Shown: one piece after another, positions 47,001 through 58,138 of the stretch
How the letters are laid out: the number at the start of each line of letters is the position of its first letter
Numbering within the stretch: position 1 is the stretch's first letter
Source of the DNA: Arthrobotrys musiformis
Taxonomy: Eukaryota; Ascomycota; Orbiliomycetes; Orbiliales; Orbiliaceae
Assembly (NCBI GenBank): GCA_036971715.1
Contig: JAVHJL010000001.1
Coordinates: 2,294,001 to 2,358,000 of the forward strand
Direction of reading: 5' to 3'
DNA length: 64,000 nt
Notes under the pieces: generated by a model
Databases searched by the model: none
Seen by the model: only the letters and a program-made list of their open reading frames with translations
What the model was told of the DNA's origin: nothing
Made by a program: the position numbers and the translations under genes

Positions 47001-48481
47001 CCATCCAGTATAAGAATTAATTTCTTAGGCCTTACGGAAGGATGGAATCTAACGGGCGAAACCTTAGGTGACTCGAACCTGGGGTCGTCAAGTTCTAAAT
47101 ACTCGTGAAGTCGATCCCCCCTAGCTGTCATGGAGAGCATTTCGGCTCGTCGTTCCATGAAGTATTGCCTCCTTTCTTCACATATTTGTTGATGGATGCC
47201 GTCAGCGTCAGGTCCGAGAGCTTTGGCTACGCTATCGGAGAGGATTGGATAATCAGTGGTGGGGTTTGAATTCCTGGTCTTGGGGGCCACCAATCCGGAA
47301 ATATCGGTATCAACTCGAGTTGGAATCTCATATTTGAAATTTGGGGATTCGAGGCTGGAGGCTCGAGATATATTGGCTTTTGCGGATGGTGCTGGCCTTG
47401 CTTTGGAACCCTCGCCCTCCTCCTCTTCGATATCAGAGAGTGGTTGTGTTCCCAGACGAGGCTGCGAGCTTCGTCGTTGGTCTTGCTGGCCGTGGGTGCG
47501 ATTGGAGTCCTCGTTTCGGGAATCTTCTGCTTTGGTTGCGGGGGTATTGTTTATCCGGCCCTGGGGAACTTCTGGCGGAGAGCAAGCTTCGGTCGGATTT
47601 GTGGTGGTTGAAGGGTTTTTGGGTGGCTCCGTGGTAGGGCCATTTGTATCCGTTGCGGTGTCCGAGATACCATCACGTCCGTTACCGTTGCCCATCATGA
47701 CTTCTGAGATAGAACGATATGCTGATGCTGGCATGATATTGCGTGGGGTCCCCGCCGGTCTTGGTATTTTTGTATCTTTTGCTGCCGGCTGTTTCTGGGA
47801 ATGGGGGTCGGCGGTGGGAACGGCTGAAGATGCGGTAGGAGTACGTTGTCGCTGGCCGCTAGCAGCACGCCCTCCGACAGGTCTTGGAAGGGCCGAAGGA
47901 CGAGAATAGATATCTTCTTTTTCTTCGGATTGAGATCGGGAGGTATTATTACCGGTAATAGAAGCCACGCCAGTACCATTTGTTCTGGGATGACTGTTAT
48001 TACCATTGATATATACACCCTTGCAATGGCAATAGTTGGGATCATCATTATCATGGCTGTGGTGGCCATTGGCACCAGTGTATTCGCAATTGTCATTGGG
48101 GCCTGTATTGTTTCCGTTGGAGTGTATGCCATCGTCGGTACCCCCCGCTGGTTCTGTGGTACCGCCAACGGAGGGCGGGGGGGTGGTTTCCGAAGAAGCT
48201 CGAGTTAAGTGGTTTATATCCATTCTGGGGTCTGGGGTCCGAGTATAGTTTTCAGGAGAGAATAAATATGGGGTTTTTCTTGCAGGTTCGGGTTTCTTTT
48301 GGTGGCCCCCTTCTTCTGATGAAGAGCCGGTTTCTCGACGTACAAGCTTGGTTCCGGGGGGTATAGGTGTTATTGATCCGGGCTCGTCTTCCAAACTATC
48401 GTTATCAGTATCGGTCTTGGTGTTTGGCTCTATCACTTGATAGTAACCATCGAGTATACCCACTATCCTCCGGACCGACAT
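44016..48481 (-). CDS. DUF2235 (Tle1-type alpha/beta hydrolase) domain protein
   Basis: Five exons give 1405 aa: 48481-47002, 46939-46772, 46734-46651, 46589-46188 and 46099-44016. Phases agree at each junction. The first 480 residues are disordered, rich in Asn, Thr and Pro. The hydrolase domain starts with KKLILILDG (about 484-492), then FYLSGCGTGEG and DAYTYLS. The nucleophile elbow GFSRGA has Ser at about 592. It continues with VSVKFLGCLETIGW, the AFHALALDEDR motif restored by splicing, and WFTGSHINIGGG (His 753). Usual members read VWDTVG and GxHSDVGGG, so the acidic residue of the first is Glu here and the Asp after His is Asn. The last 450 residues are basic and disordered. Bacterial Tle1 members are phospholipases; fungal substrates are unknown. 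Confidence 0.85.
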
Positions 48482-49441
48482 GGTGGTCGGCTGTGGTGAT
48501 GGTAGTGATGATGACAAAGATAGGCTAGCCTGGGAGTCTCGATCTTTAACTTTTAGAATCTTTCACAAAACTGTTTTGATCGGAGGCTAGTGGTTAAAAG
48601 AAAAGGAAGTCCTAGACGGCTCTTCACCGCCGTATGAAAGGATAGAAGACCCGAGTGGATGTTGAAAGCGCCGATGCCGGTCTAAAGGTCTATGATTGAT
48701 CTCACATTAAATTGCTAGTATTATATTATGCTACATATAATCTTATAGTGGGCTTTGCAATCAATATCACTATTTTATACAAATTTTATTGTCTCTGAGA
48801 AGGATGGACCGGCAATTATGCCATAGATTTACTGTCAATCCAGAGCATCAACTTGAATCAAGGAGGAACTGAGGATTGCGCGTTGATTATGTTGTATTTC
48901 CCTTTTGGCTTATCAGCCCGATTTGCATGGCACAAAAACATCCCTGTAGCTCAGCCACAAGTTGCACTAGCCACATCATCACTTTGATTCTACCCCTCCA
49001 AGTTCCAAAGACTCTCAATTGAACACAGTCAATGGAATGGATATCACGATGACAGAACACCGATTTCACGAGGTTGAACTCGGGCTGCATAATATAGGCA
49101 TTGGACACAAAACCCCTCTTTTAAAATAGTCAATTACGACGTTTCTGCATACTCCCGCGATAGTTGTGGCCTATGCTCTGTATTCTGAATGTGGCGGAAG
49201 AGGGGATTCAGTGCCAAGAGTTTTATTAGGGCAAGGGCTTTTCTCGTTGTGTTGCGGCCCCAAACTAGCGAGCACGTGATCTCTAGCACAGAGATTTTTT
49301 TGGTGTGGCCGATTTCGATGGTGTCTAGCGAAATATCCCACCGCAAAGCTTCAAACCTCCAGATTTCACTATCGTCAACTCCCAACCTACCTCGACAACC
49401 CCCCTCGACAATCCCATCATCCGACATTCCATACCGACAAA
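48482..49441. promoter_or_regulatory. Divergent promoter region between DUF2235 and RPL9 genes
   Basis: 960 bases between divergent start codons. A pyrimidine/CAAC-rich leader (about 49350-49440) precedes the ribosomal protein gene, as is usual for fungal ribosomal genes. Confidence 0.5.
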
Positions 49442-50497
49442 ATGAAGTACCTCTACTCGAGCGAATCCCTGACGATCCCTGAGGGCGGTATGTGGCTCCC
49501 AATTGTCGACATGTTTTGAAGATATGGCTGTTGTTCGAGATATATACGATGCACATGCGTATATAAAAAAAAGGATTCATGGAGGAAGAGAAGGATTCGG
49601 GGAGGGAGGAACAAGGGGATATACGAAAGGCCATCTGTTGAAGGACGTCAACTAACAGATTTTCTCGCTCTTATTCAGTCTCCCTCAACATCAAGGCCCG
49701 TGTCGTCACCGTCACCGGCCCCCGTGGAAAGCTCGTCCGAGACTTCAAGCACATCAACATCTCCTTCACCCAGCGCCCTGGACAGCCAATCATTGACATC
49801 TCCCTGCATCATGGCAACCGAAAGAACATTGCCGCCCTGAGAACCGTCAAGTCGATTGTCGAGAACATGATCACCGGTGTCACCAAGGGATTCAAGTACA
49901 AGATGCGTTACGTCTATGCCCATTTCCCAATCAACGTTGGTGTTTCCAAGAACGAGACTGGTCTCTACGAAGTTGAGATCCGGTAGGTGGACTCCATTAT
50001 TATCCGAATTTTTGAAGTCGACAGAGATTTGTTTTCAAGATATCGACGGCACGGATGGCGAATTTGGCTATGACTTCGAAGAAAGAAAAAAAAGTTCTGT
50101 GAGGAGGACATCGGTTGGGAATTGTACGACATGGATTATTTAGGATTGGGAGACCGTCTTGCGGTGCGAAAAATCGAGAAAATAGCCAAATTCGTCAAAA
50201 ACTGCCTGAGATCCTTGAAAATATTTCTCTGTCAGATTTTTGGGACATCTTTGCTAACTTGCCTGTAGTAACTTCATTGGCGAGAAGATCGTCCGAAGAG
50301 TTACCATGCACGAGGGTGTCGATGTCGAGCAGTCCAAGAACGTCAAGGACGAGCTCGTCCTCACCGGAAACTCGCTCGAAAACGTCTCCCAGTCCGCCGC
50401 CGACATCCAGCAAATCTGCAGAGTACGAAACAAGGATATCCGAAAGTTCTTGGACGGTCTGTACGTCTCGGAGAAGGGCAACATTGTTGAGGAATAA
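49442..50497 (+). CDS. RPL9: 60S ribosomal protein L9 (uL6)
   Basis: Exons 49442-49487, 49679-49982 and 50269-50497 give 192 aa, the expected size. It is a structural protein of the large ribosomal subunit near the GTPase-associated centre. The sequence begins MKYLYSSESLTIPEGV, continues VTGPRGKLVRDFKHINIS and KGFKYKMRYVYAHFPINV, and ends with NFIGEKIVRRVTMHEGVDVE, QSAADIQQICRVRNKDIRKF and DGLYVSEKGNIVEE. The introns are long for this window (191 and 286 bases). Intron 2 contains a long inverted repeat, described separately. Confidence 0.97.
50056..50197 (+). repeat. Inverted repeat in RPL9 intron 2
   Basis: Arms 50056-50071 and 50182-50197 pair over 16 positions, with one G-U pair. A further five pairs (75-79 with 174-178 of 50 kb) follow after a 3x3 internal loop. 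The loop between the arms is about 110 bases. The structure lies between the donor and the branch point. Confidence 0.8.
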
Positions 50498-52352
50498 ACG
50501 CGAGGGAGTTGGTGTGTTTGATAATGATGGGAATTCCCTTTCTTTTTTCACGATGATGCTGCATTTTTCCCCACTGGTCTCTTTTTATTACTTATACTCT
50601 TGTCGTCTGTACGGTCTATGGATATCTCTAATGCGGGTTTTTCATCCCTTCCGCCTTTTTTTACCTTTTTTTCTTTTTTTCCGGGGAGTTATCTTGATAC
50701 GATGACGACAAGCATTATCTTCATTTCAGAGCCTCCTCCTCCTCCCACTCTTCCTCCTCCTCCACGGCCAACCAGGTACCTCCTACCTCTCTTCCTCCTA
50801 TATTTTTTCGCACCCTCATCAGCAGAAAAAGGCGCACTCAGTATATAGTCCCTTGCCTTGATAGAATCAAGCATTCATTGATCCTCCCGGAAACACATAT
50901 TTGTGCACTTCCCGTAAAAAGTTTGTGATTAAGACTGCGCTGGAATTGGCTGATCCAGTCGATTTTCGTTCGCTCCTGACTACGTTTGACGTAAATCTGT
51001 ATATACAATTATATATATTTATCGACGTAAATTTGTATATATACGTAGGCAAATATCTTGGTTTCCTCCCTCAATCGCTCAACCTCTTTACCTAGCGGCT
51101 CCGCGAGACCAGGCGGCACCTTCTCATTTATTGTACACCGAACAATATCCAAAACGCCAGAGCGCTCACTCCCGACGCTCGATTTGCTGTACTTTCACCT
51201 CATGATGCTAGTTTGCGATATGCGAGACCGGTAAGTAATTTTCATGGAGACAAGCCCAGATTGACTTGGTTCAATATGGACAAGCCTTCAGCTCAACGCC
51301 AAGGCTGAAGCGCCTCTGTACTACCATAGGATTTCGAGGCAAAATTACCACGAAACTCCGACACCATAACTACCTTTAGGAGGAAAATGAACTATTTTAT
51401 TTCAGCGCAGTTGGATAATCAGCCGGCTGCAGACAAGCCCCCGGACAGTCCAGTGTATCGGCACTGCTGGTTAATAACTGAACCTCCGACCCAAATAATA
51501 TTCAATACAGAACCTCTAGACTCAGTGTGGGAATGTGGTTGACGAAATTTCACGCTCCCGAGCGCCCCACCCCGTACCTATCTATATTGACTTTTTAGAC
51601 AACATCTTAACGTAGATCGTTAATGATATATATAAAGCTACTTGTACAAGACAACCACCGGCACAGGTCATCGCCCTCTATAGATATCCCCATCTACACA
51701 CAACTCATATCCCTATCACCCCGAATTCCTTTGAAGACGGCAATATTGTATGGGCTAGTTTTACAAAGCTTACCTTAATATATATACGCCACAATATGAT
51801 ATGCATATCGCCTGGATATATATCCCGACTTAATGCCGCTAGTCGTACATGCACTGTGTCATGACGCGAGGGAACCCGCGGGCTACCCCAACCCCAGTCA
51901 TCCCTTGCGCGGTCCGGGTAAGAGACCACACAACCCCGGCAATTCGATATTCTATCACTGTCCCCATTTCACTCTCTATCCAATTAGGAGCCTGATTCGC
52001 CAGTGTCGTTGAGACTTACCACGTCCACAATTAACTTGTATTATGTGTTGAAAATGTTGCAAATGACCACCAGGAGCGGCTGGAATGATCCCAGGATCCT
52101 GCAACATGGAATTAACCGTTCACTGTCTCCTATAGTCTCAATTGCCAATCGGACCATGATATACCAGGTACCAGTATCGGAAGAGAAAGCTTGGGGTAGA
52201 TGGCTCGTTCGCGCATAAGATCTTGAGCTTTTATTTTAATTTGTGTATAGTGTATACAATACCACGCCACATCGATCAATTGAGTCTGGGCCGCATATAA
52301 TTCGAAGCCGAATCTCGATATACATATCCCCGAAACTTCAATATCAATAAAG
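50498..52352. other. Intergenic region
   Basis: About 1.85 kb: T-rich 3' flank of RPL9 with CCTCCT-type tracts near 50730-50800, then AT-rich sequence up to the first F-box-like gene. No gene is supported. Confidence 0.55.
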
Positions 52353-53547
52353 ATGTTCTGGAACCAAATTTTTTCGTCAGGCGACAAAACCGAAAAGGCA
52401 TTTCCATTCCTCTCGCTGCCCCGCGAGCTTCGTGATGAAGTATACTCCTACATCCTCCTCCTCGACGTGCCAGAAGAACCCTTCTCGGTTCCGGTCCCGC
52501 TTTTTAATCATCCTGTCGCCGAAACCTCTTTACTATACGTCAACAGACAGATACACGATGAAGCCGCTGAATTTTTGTATTCCAGGAATACATTTTCGAT
52601 ACAAATTGTCGTACAGGGCGGTCTTTCCCATAGTTTTATTCCCGTCGGGTCAGATGAGCATGAGGATGTGACGGGATACAGATTCTTCTCGGAGTATTCA
52701 TCTGTCTGGGAGCGGTTTTGCCATAATGCTTTTCTTCCGTACGGGTGAGTTATAATAGATATAATTATATAAATTTAAATATGATCCATGTTAAATATGT
52801 CCACAGGCTAACAGAATCATTTCTCTCAGATTCCACGAATTTAGTGAAGCCCGTGCATATGAAGTAGCCAGGAATCCATCTATAATAACCTGCGAGACGC
52901 ACGACCCAAACTCTCGAGCCCCCCCAATCCCAGCTCTCCGCCACTGTCGCCACTTCCGTAACCTCCAAATCAACATCCTCGACTTCAAAAGACCCCGCCT
53001 CCTCCGCCACCCGCTAACAGTACCAGACTACATCCGTTCAGAAATGCAAACAACCTACCAACCTCTAGTCCACCACCTAAAACCTATCCTCTCATCAGCC
53101 GGCGAACATCTAAACGTCGCCATAAACATCGTCTCAATAGAGCATACGATGCAAACCGGCAGGAATGTCGTGGATGAGCTCCCTTACTGGAAGAAATACG
53201 CTGAAGGCCGCGCACTGCGTCCTTCAACAAGCCACCATTCGGATCAGTATTACTTCCCCGTATACGAGGATTTACTCCGGATGGCATGGCCGTTTACCAC
53301 TGGTCCCTGGAAGGCGAAGGTCAAAACGCCCATGGACGAGGTATTCGGTCACAGAATCCAACCTATCCTCGATCATTGCAACCAAAATGCATTGTTGGAT
53401 CGGTCGATCATGGAATTTAAGCCGTATTTTCTAGCGAGCGGGTGTTCCTGGGTGTTCAAGAGGGGCCGACGGTGCGTGGCCAAGCTATACGCGTCCGATG
53501 CAGATGGTATATGTCGGGACATCGACGGGAATATCCATAAATTGTAG
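52353..53547 (+). CDS. F-box-like (LPxELR) protein, family member 1
   Basis: Exons 52353-52744 and 52830-53547 give 369 aa. The intron (GTGAGT donor, GCTAAC branch, CTCAG acceptor) keeps phase; a second acceptor 15 bases upstream would also fit and add five residues. The N-terminus has LSLPRELRDEVYSYIL, the F-box-like opening shared by many fungal expanded families, followed by LLYVNRQIHDEAAEFLYSRNTF, typical of the same class. The rest is a mixed alpha/beta region ending GICRDIDGNIHKL without a known domain. It is the first of three similar genes in tandem. F-box-like proteins may recruit substrates to SCF ligases; here this is only an inference. Confidence 0.75.
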
Positions 53548-53710
53548 AGCATTTTTGGATATCATCCGTCGGATCAGTAAACAATTGGATCCGTATCGTG
53601 CTGGGAATCATACTTTGCGCACAACCTGGCGTTGTCAACATGTGGTATTTTTCAAGCTCCACGCCTATAAATACCCTCAATTTACGGTACAATATAACCT
53701 ACGAAGATAG

Positions 53711-53875
53711 GTTCCGTGAGTTCAGTAGTTCTGCGCCACGTGCTGTTTAGGTCGATCTGTTTTCTGAAAAGTGGACCTGAGCCAATGAGCCTGAGTTCGA
53801 ATCTTGAAATTGTCGTCTGTTATAACTGTAAAAACCTGAAGAGTTTTTCGGACCCCAGAGAGGGTCTCTTTTTTG
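53711..53875 (+). repeat. tRNA-like/hairpin element, copy 1
   Basis: It starts CCGTGAGTTCAG and TTCTGCGCCACGT. A middle block ACCTGAGCCAATGAGCC is followed by a B-box-like GAGTTCGAATC at about 53793. The end is GAGTTTTTCGGACC, a short loop, then GGGTCTCTTTTTT, so GGACC and GGTCT can pair just before six T. This layout suits RNA polymerase III transcription or a SINE-type origin. Confidence 0.7.
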
Positions 53876-54307
53876 TCAAATTTATGGCATTTATGATTGA
53901 TTTTCGTGGTTGATTGATCGGCGGGCGATCCGGATTTTGGGTGTTGTCGACGTTGTCGAGGGGACTGGGTTATGGCTGGAGGCCTTCCTAATGTAGATTT
54001 AGTCTCGAGGGCAGCTAACTTATATAAGGTACCTATATAGCATACGGATATAATCGACCGTCATCCTTTATAAATAATCCATCGTCTGTGTATCGCTGCT
54101 TCAGCATCGGCCATGTGTGTTAGCCGAATGTATAACAGACGCCAACTTGGCGTCATGCGTTGCCGTTCCTTCAGAGTCTCTAGATCGAGCTTCTGTAGTT
54201 ACATCTATGAAATACTTATAATAGTCCTAGAGATGGTGTTCCAAAGGCAGGCCCTTCATAACCCCCCCGGTTATATTACACCTTTATCGGCAACTATAGA
54301 TTGTTCG

Positions 54308-54557
54308 AATTTCGTGAGTTCAGATGTTCTGCGCCACGTATTATAGAACGATATTCCAGATTTCTTGGCCAGAACTGGATGCGTTCACGCCATATAGGGG
54401 CACCTAGCAAAGTCGGGCATGTAGAAGTGAATACCTACGCCAAATAGTGTCTAGGTTGGAGAACTCGTTCATGAAGAGCATGAGTTAGAGACCCCCAAAA
54501 GGCCGTATTTAACTGAAAAAACTGACGAGTTTTTCGGACCATGTAGAGTCTCTTTTT
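54308..54557 (+). repeat. tRNA-like/hairpin element, copy 2 (longer)
   Basis: It shares TTCGTGAGTTCAG, TTCTGCGCCACGT, an ACCTAGCAAAGTCGGGC block and the 3' end GAGTTTTTCGGACC with AGTCTCTTTTT. The middle is longer by about 80 bases and its B-box is degraded, so it looks like the most diverged copy. Confidence 0.65.
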
Positions 54558-54920
54558 GCTAAAGTTTTGATTGGATACGGCACCGTCGATGTTGGGAGTT
54601 GTGCATCCCATTGGCCGTGCGCGTGCCGCTATCGCTCTGGAACTAGGCCAAATACCCAGATAATCCTCTTTTTTTTCATTATCTAGTAGTAACCAAAGGC
54701 AATGTATGCACATATGATATATACCATAGTAAGAGAAAGCTTCGAGGCTAAAAGAAAGCAAACCCAACGACGCTTGGGTACGAGAGTCGACTGTACCATA
54801 CCGTCCGTACACGCTGGGGCCGTTGGCGCTGGCTGGAGACTATGGTGTGTTAACTTTCAAGCAAATCCCCCTCATATACTTTCAATTGCAGGGAAACTTT
54901 ACTCGCGCCAACAGATTGTG

Positions 54921-55091
54921 CGAGTTGCGTGAGTTCAGGGGATCTGCGCCACGTATGCACCATGGACACTAAGCTAGACGAATGCTTAGGAACCTGCCAA
55001 AAGGGCAGAAGTTCGAGTCATTAACTGAGAATCGAGTCATTAACTGAGAAAACCGAGAGTTTTTCGGACCTGTACTGTAGGGTCTCTTTTT
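54921..55091 (+). repeat. tRNA-like/hairpin element, copy 3
   Basis: It shares TGCGTGAGTTCAG, TCTGCGCCACGT, an ACCTGCCAAAAGGGC block, a B-box-like AAGTTCGAGTC at about 55010 and the hairpin end GGACC with GGGTCT followed by five T. A short internal duplication (ATTAACTGAGAA) lies before the hairpin. Confidence 0.7.
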
Positions 55092-56594
55092 GGCCCCGTA
55101 AAAACCTGGTTGACTTTTTGCTTTTTACTCTTTCGTTGCATGTTATTGCAGAATAAAGCCTCGCTTCGTATGGGCCCGGGTGCTAACTCGCTGATCCTGG
55201 ATGTGGCATTAATTCCCCCATCCGACGTCGTTCCTACATCTGAGGTTTGGAACTACACGGTGGAATTATGGACCCTCAAGTTTTAAAGCTTTAAAACTGG
55301 ATCCGAGAGAACCGGACATCACTACTGCTAACTTCTCGCGGTGCTTGTCGAGAACTTCCAAGCACTATGCACACGTAGGTTAAAGGGCGGCATGGCATCC
55401 GCCTTTCTATAGCTATATCAATGTCTCGCACATGCATACCGCCGTTGAACTTATATACATACATAAAATGTATCTAGAGATCGGTGTTTATTGTGCTAAT
55501 GACAAATATTAGCTACGAGCACGAACTAAAAATCTTCAAAATGATCGGGGTATCCACATACACGACTACAACTGCGTACCGTTGCAATTATGCCTCGAGC
55601 TTGTCTGATACAGCATAGGTCTGGGCACACTCCGCATCGAAGTTTGCGTTGAACCGATTAACATCGGCCCCCCATTTTTTCTTGTCGATTACTAGATTTA
55701 GCAAATATCTCGCTAATTCTCTGATTGATGGTGCATCTTCTGCAGCCCTTTCAAGGAATATTCGAATGCGCGCAGCCTTTCGATGATGACCTACACGCTA
55801 CTTCTTAGCTATTGTGACCTTATAAATACATATAGATATGTCCAGGTATTTATATGTCGTTCGGGTTTTAAACTCACCACCGCCTGTTCTTTCGTTGCAT
55901 TGGCATTGAAACCACCAGCGGTAATCAATATAATTATATAAGAGCGCCAAATTGGACGTGTAAGGATCGTTTCTAGTCGAAGTCAAAGCACTGATATGAC
56001 GGCCGCTAGTGCCCCTAAAAATCGACGGTAATTCCGTTTCCCCTGTGCGGGGTCGCGGTCGTCGTCGATATTAACGTCGTACATAGAATCGTGGATTCTG
56101 TGTTGGAAGTTGCATATTGAACCCGCACTAATGTTACACTAACCCGATGTTTCTACCCGTCAGCCGGGCACTGCTTCGGCCTAGCATGGTCCAGCGAGTC
56201 AGGCTACAATGATTCACCGCTACCCGCATAATCCCACGATAACGAGGCTGAATGAAATCATAACCCCAGAAATACCAATACAATTCTTTGAATTAAATTC
56301 CTAACTCTGGAGCCTACAGATTTTTTAGGATACGCTTTTTTTTGTATAGTTTGGAGGGCCTAGGTGTATCTTTATATCTGTACAGTCTCGTGTGCGCATG
56401 TGAACTTCGGAATCCAACGGCGCTCGCCCCATGTTCGCATTCAGCTATTATATTATATTCAGCCTCGCGCCTTTGGTCCGATGTTGATATATTGATACTT
56501 ATATAAACTTGTCGGAATGCGCCCATACTCAAATTTAATGTTAAAATCTGTCCACACCTTGAACTTTTGAAATCGCAAATATCACTTCGACATC

Positions 56595-57768
56595 ATGGAT
56601 GTAAAAGCAAGGTAATTTCTTATCGAATCCCCATACCTCAATTAATTCTCAAACTTACAGTTTATATTATATAAAAAAAAGCCTACAGACCCTCCCCTTC
56701 GAAATCAAAGAGCAGATATTCTCCTATCTCCTCCACCCGGGCCCCAAAGTCAACATCATAATCCGGGATACCGCAATCCTAGAAGAAGAAGACCACTTCA
56801 ACATCCTCCCCAAAAACCCTCCTCACAACTTCGCCCGCCGCAAATGTAATCCCCCCCACAAACCACTATTATCATCCATCTCCCGCCGACGGGAATGTTT
56901 CGACAAATCGCACCGCGAACTTGCGGGAAAGCAAGTTTTCGGACAAAGAACGTTCGGGTTATCGGTGATTTACCAACTATCCCCCATCCCGACAAATTTA
57001 CTATGTCTTTCCAAGTCGCTGCAGGTGGTCATATCCGCCCTCTGGGGGAGATTATGCCGTCCCATCAAAGAGATCTTAAACAAACATATAATCCTACAAG
57101 GCAAAACCAACATCCGACAATGCGGATCGTACCAAATAATCTGGTTCACCGATTTCTTAGAAGGAGTGTACTCCCCAGAAGCAGAGGATGTGTTTAGGAA
57201 TAAATGCAGGTTCATATTCGACCTCGACGTCACACGGAGCCTTCACGCGACATGGTCGACGATGTGGTACGAAATGAGGGGTAGGGTGTGTAACATCGCC
57301 TTCCCCCGCGAGATGGCACCGGATCCCGAGGCGGTCTCTACTTCCTTCCCGAATTTGAAAACAGTGGGGGTGATGATGGGGGATAATCGTCAAATACCGG
57401 ACTGGGCGTTCGCAATACTCACCAATAGAAGGAAAAGGGATGCGGAGGACTGGATTAGACTTGAGATGCTGGAGACGGGACATGATTTGGGAGATCTGGT
57501 GGAAGATGGAATGAGGAGACCTGTGGTGTTCGATCCGGTTACGACGAGGCCCGAGGGTGCGCCAGTGAGGTATCAGATTCCCAAGAAGGGGTATGGGTTC
57601 AAATACGAATTATATAGAATGCCGCGGAAGGAACTACATGACCGCGGACGGTACGTTTTTAATACATTTAGGAGGGATGGGGAGTGTTCCTATCAAGGCC
57701 GGAAAACGGCCGAGGAGGTTGTGTATGTGGTCGAGTTAGTCCTGTTGAGCCGCAGTTTGAGACGATAG
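56595..57768 (+). CDS. F-box-like protein, family member 2
   Basis: Exons 56595-56611 (17 bases) and 56661-57768 give 374 aa. The intron (GTAATT donor, TTACAG acceptor) gives MDVKASLYYIKKSLQ. The opening TLPFEIKEQIFSYLLHPG corresponds to LPRELRDEVYSYIL of member 1. The rest is a soluble mixed region with LFLDL-type strands (FIFDLDVTRSLHATW), FPNLKTVGVMMGDN and a basic C-terminus. It lacks the LLYVNRQI segment of member 1. A weak first exon makes the start less certain; an in-frame start further on is possible. It probably arose by duplication within this cluster. Confidence 0.7.
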
Positions 57769-58138
57769 ACTATATTAGTCAGTTCGAGGCTGAGAATCAA
57801 AGATATTCCACCCAGGCCAATTCTTGGCTTGGCATGTGGTTCGCTTTCACCGTGCATATGCATCTTGGGCTATATAAGATCGTAACATTCGATCCAGACC
57901 ATTGGCTTTTACATGATAATGATACAATACCACTGCCAAAAATTCAATATCTACTCACACCTATAGCACTTCGAATATAATTGCCTCGGCTTCAGAGGCC
58001 CGGATATAAACCTACGTATAAACGGTGTATAAAATCCATAAGATGGGCTCACGGTATGAACAGTCCAGGCCCCGCGCATTCTATATGGTTGACGAGGAGG
58101 GGATTCAGAAATACTAATATACACTCCAATATCATTAT
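57769..58138. promoter_or_regulatory. Intergenic region between members 2 and 3
   Basis: 370 bases, AT-rich, with no clear TATA box; it carries the 3' flank of member 2 and the promoter of member 3. Confidence 0.4.

Larger units (their letters stand above)
53548..56594. other. Intergenic region with three repeat elements
   Basis: About 3 kb between the first and second F-box-like genes. The first half holds three copies of a tRNA-like/hairpin element, annotated separately. From 55100 to 56594 no gene or repeat is supported. Confidence 0.6.

Noticed and set aside
54435..54812. Minus-strand frame of 125 codons
   Set aside because: It overlaps copy 2 of the tRNA-like element and has no protein features.
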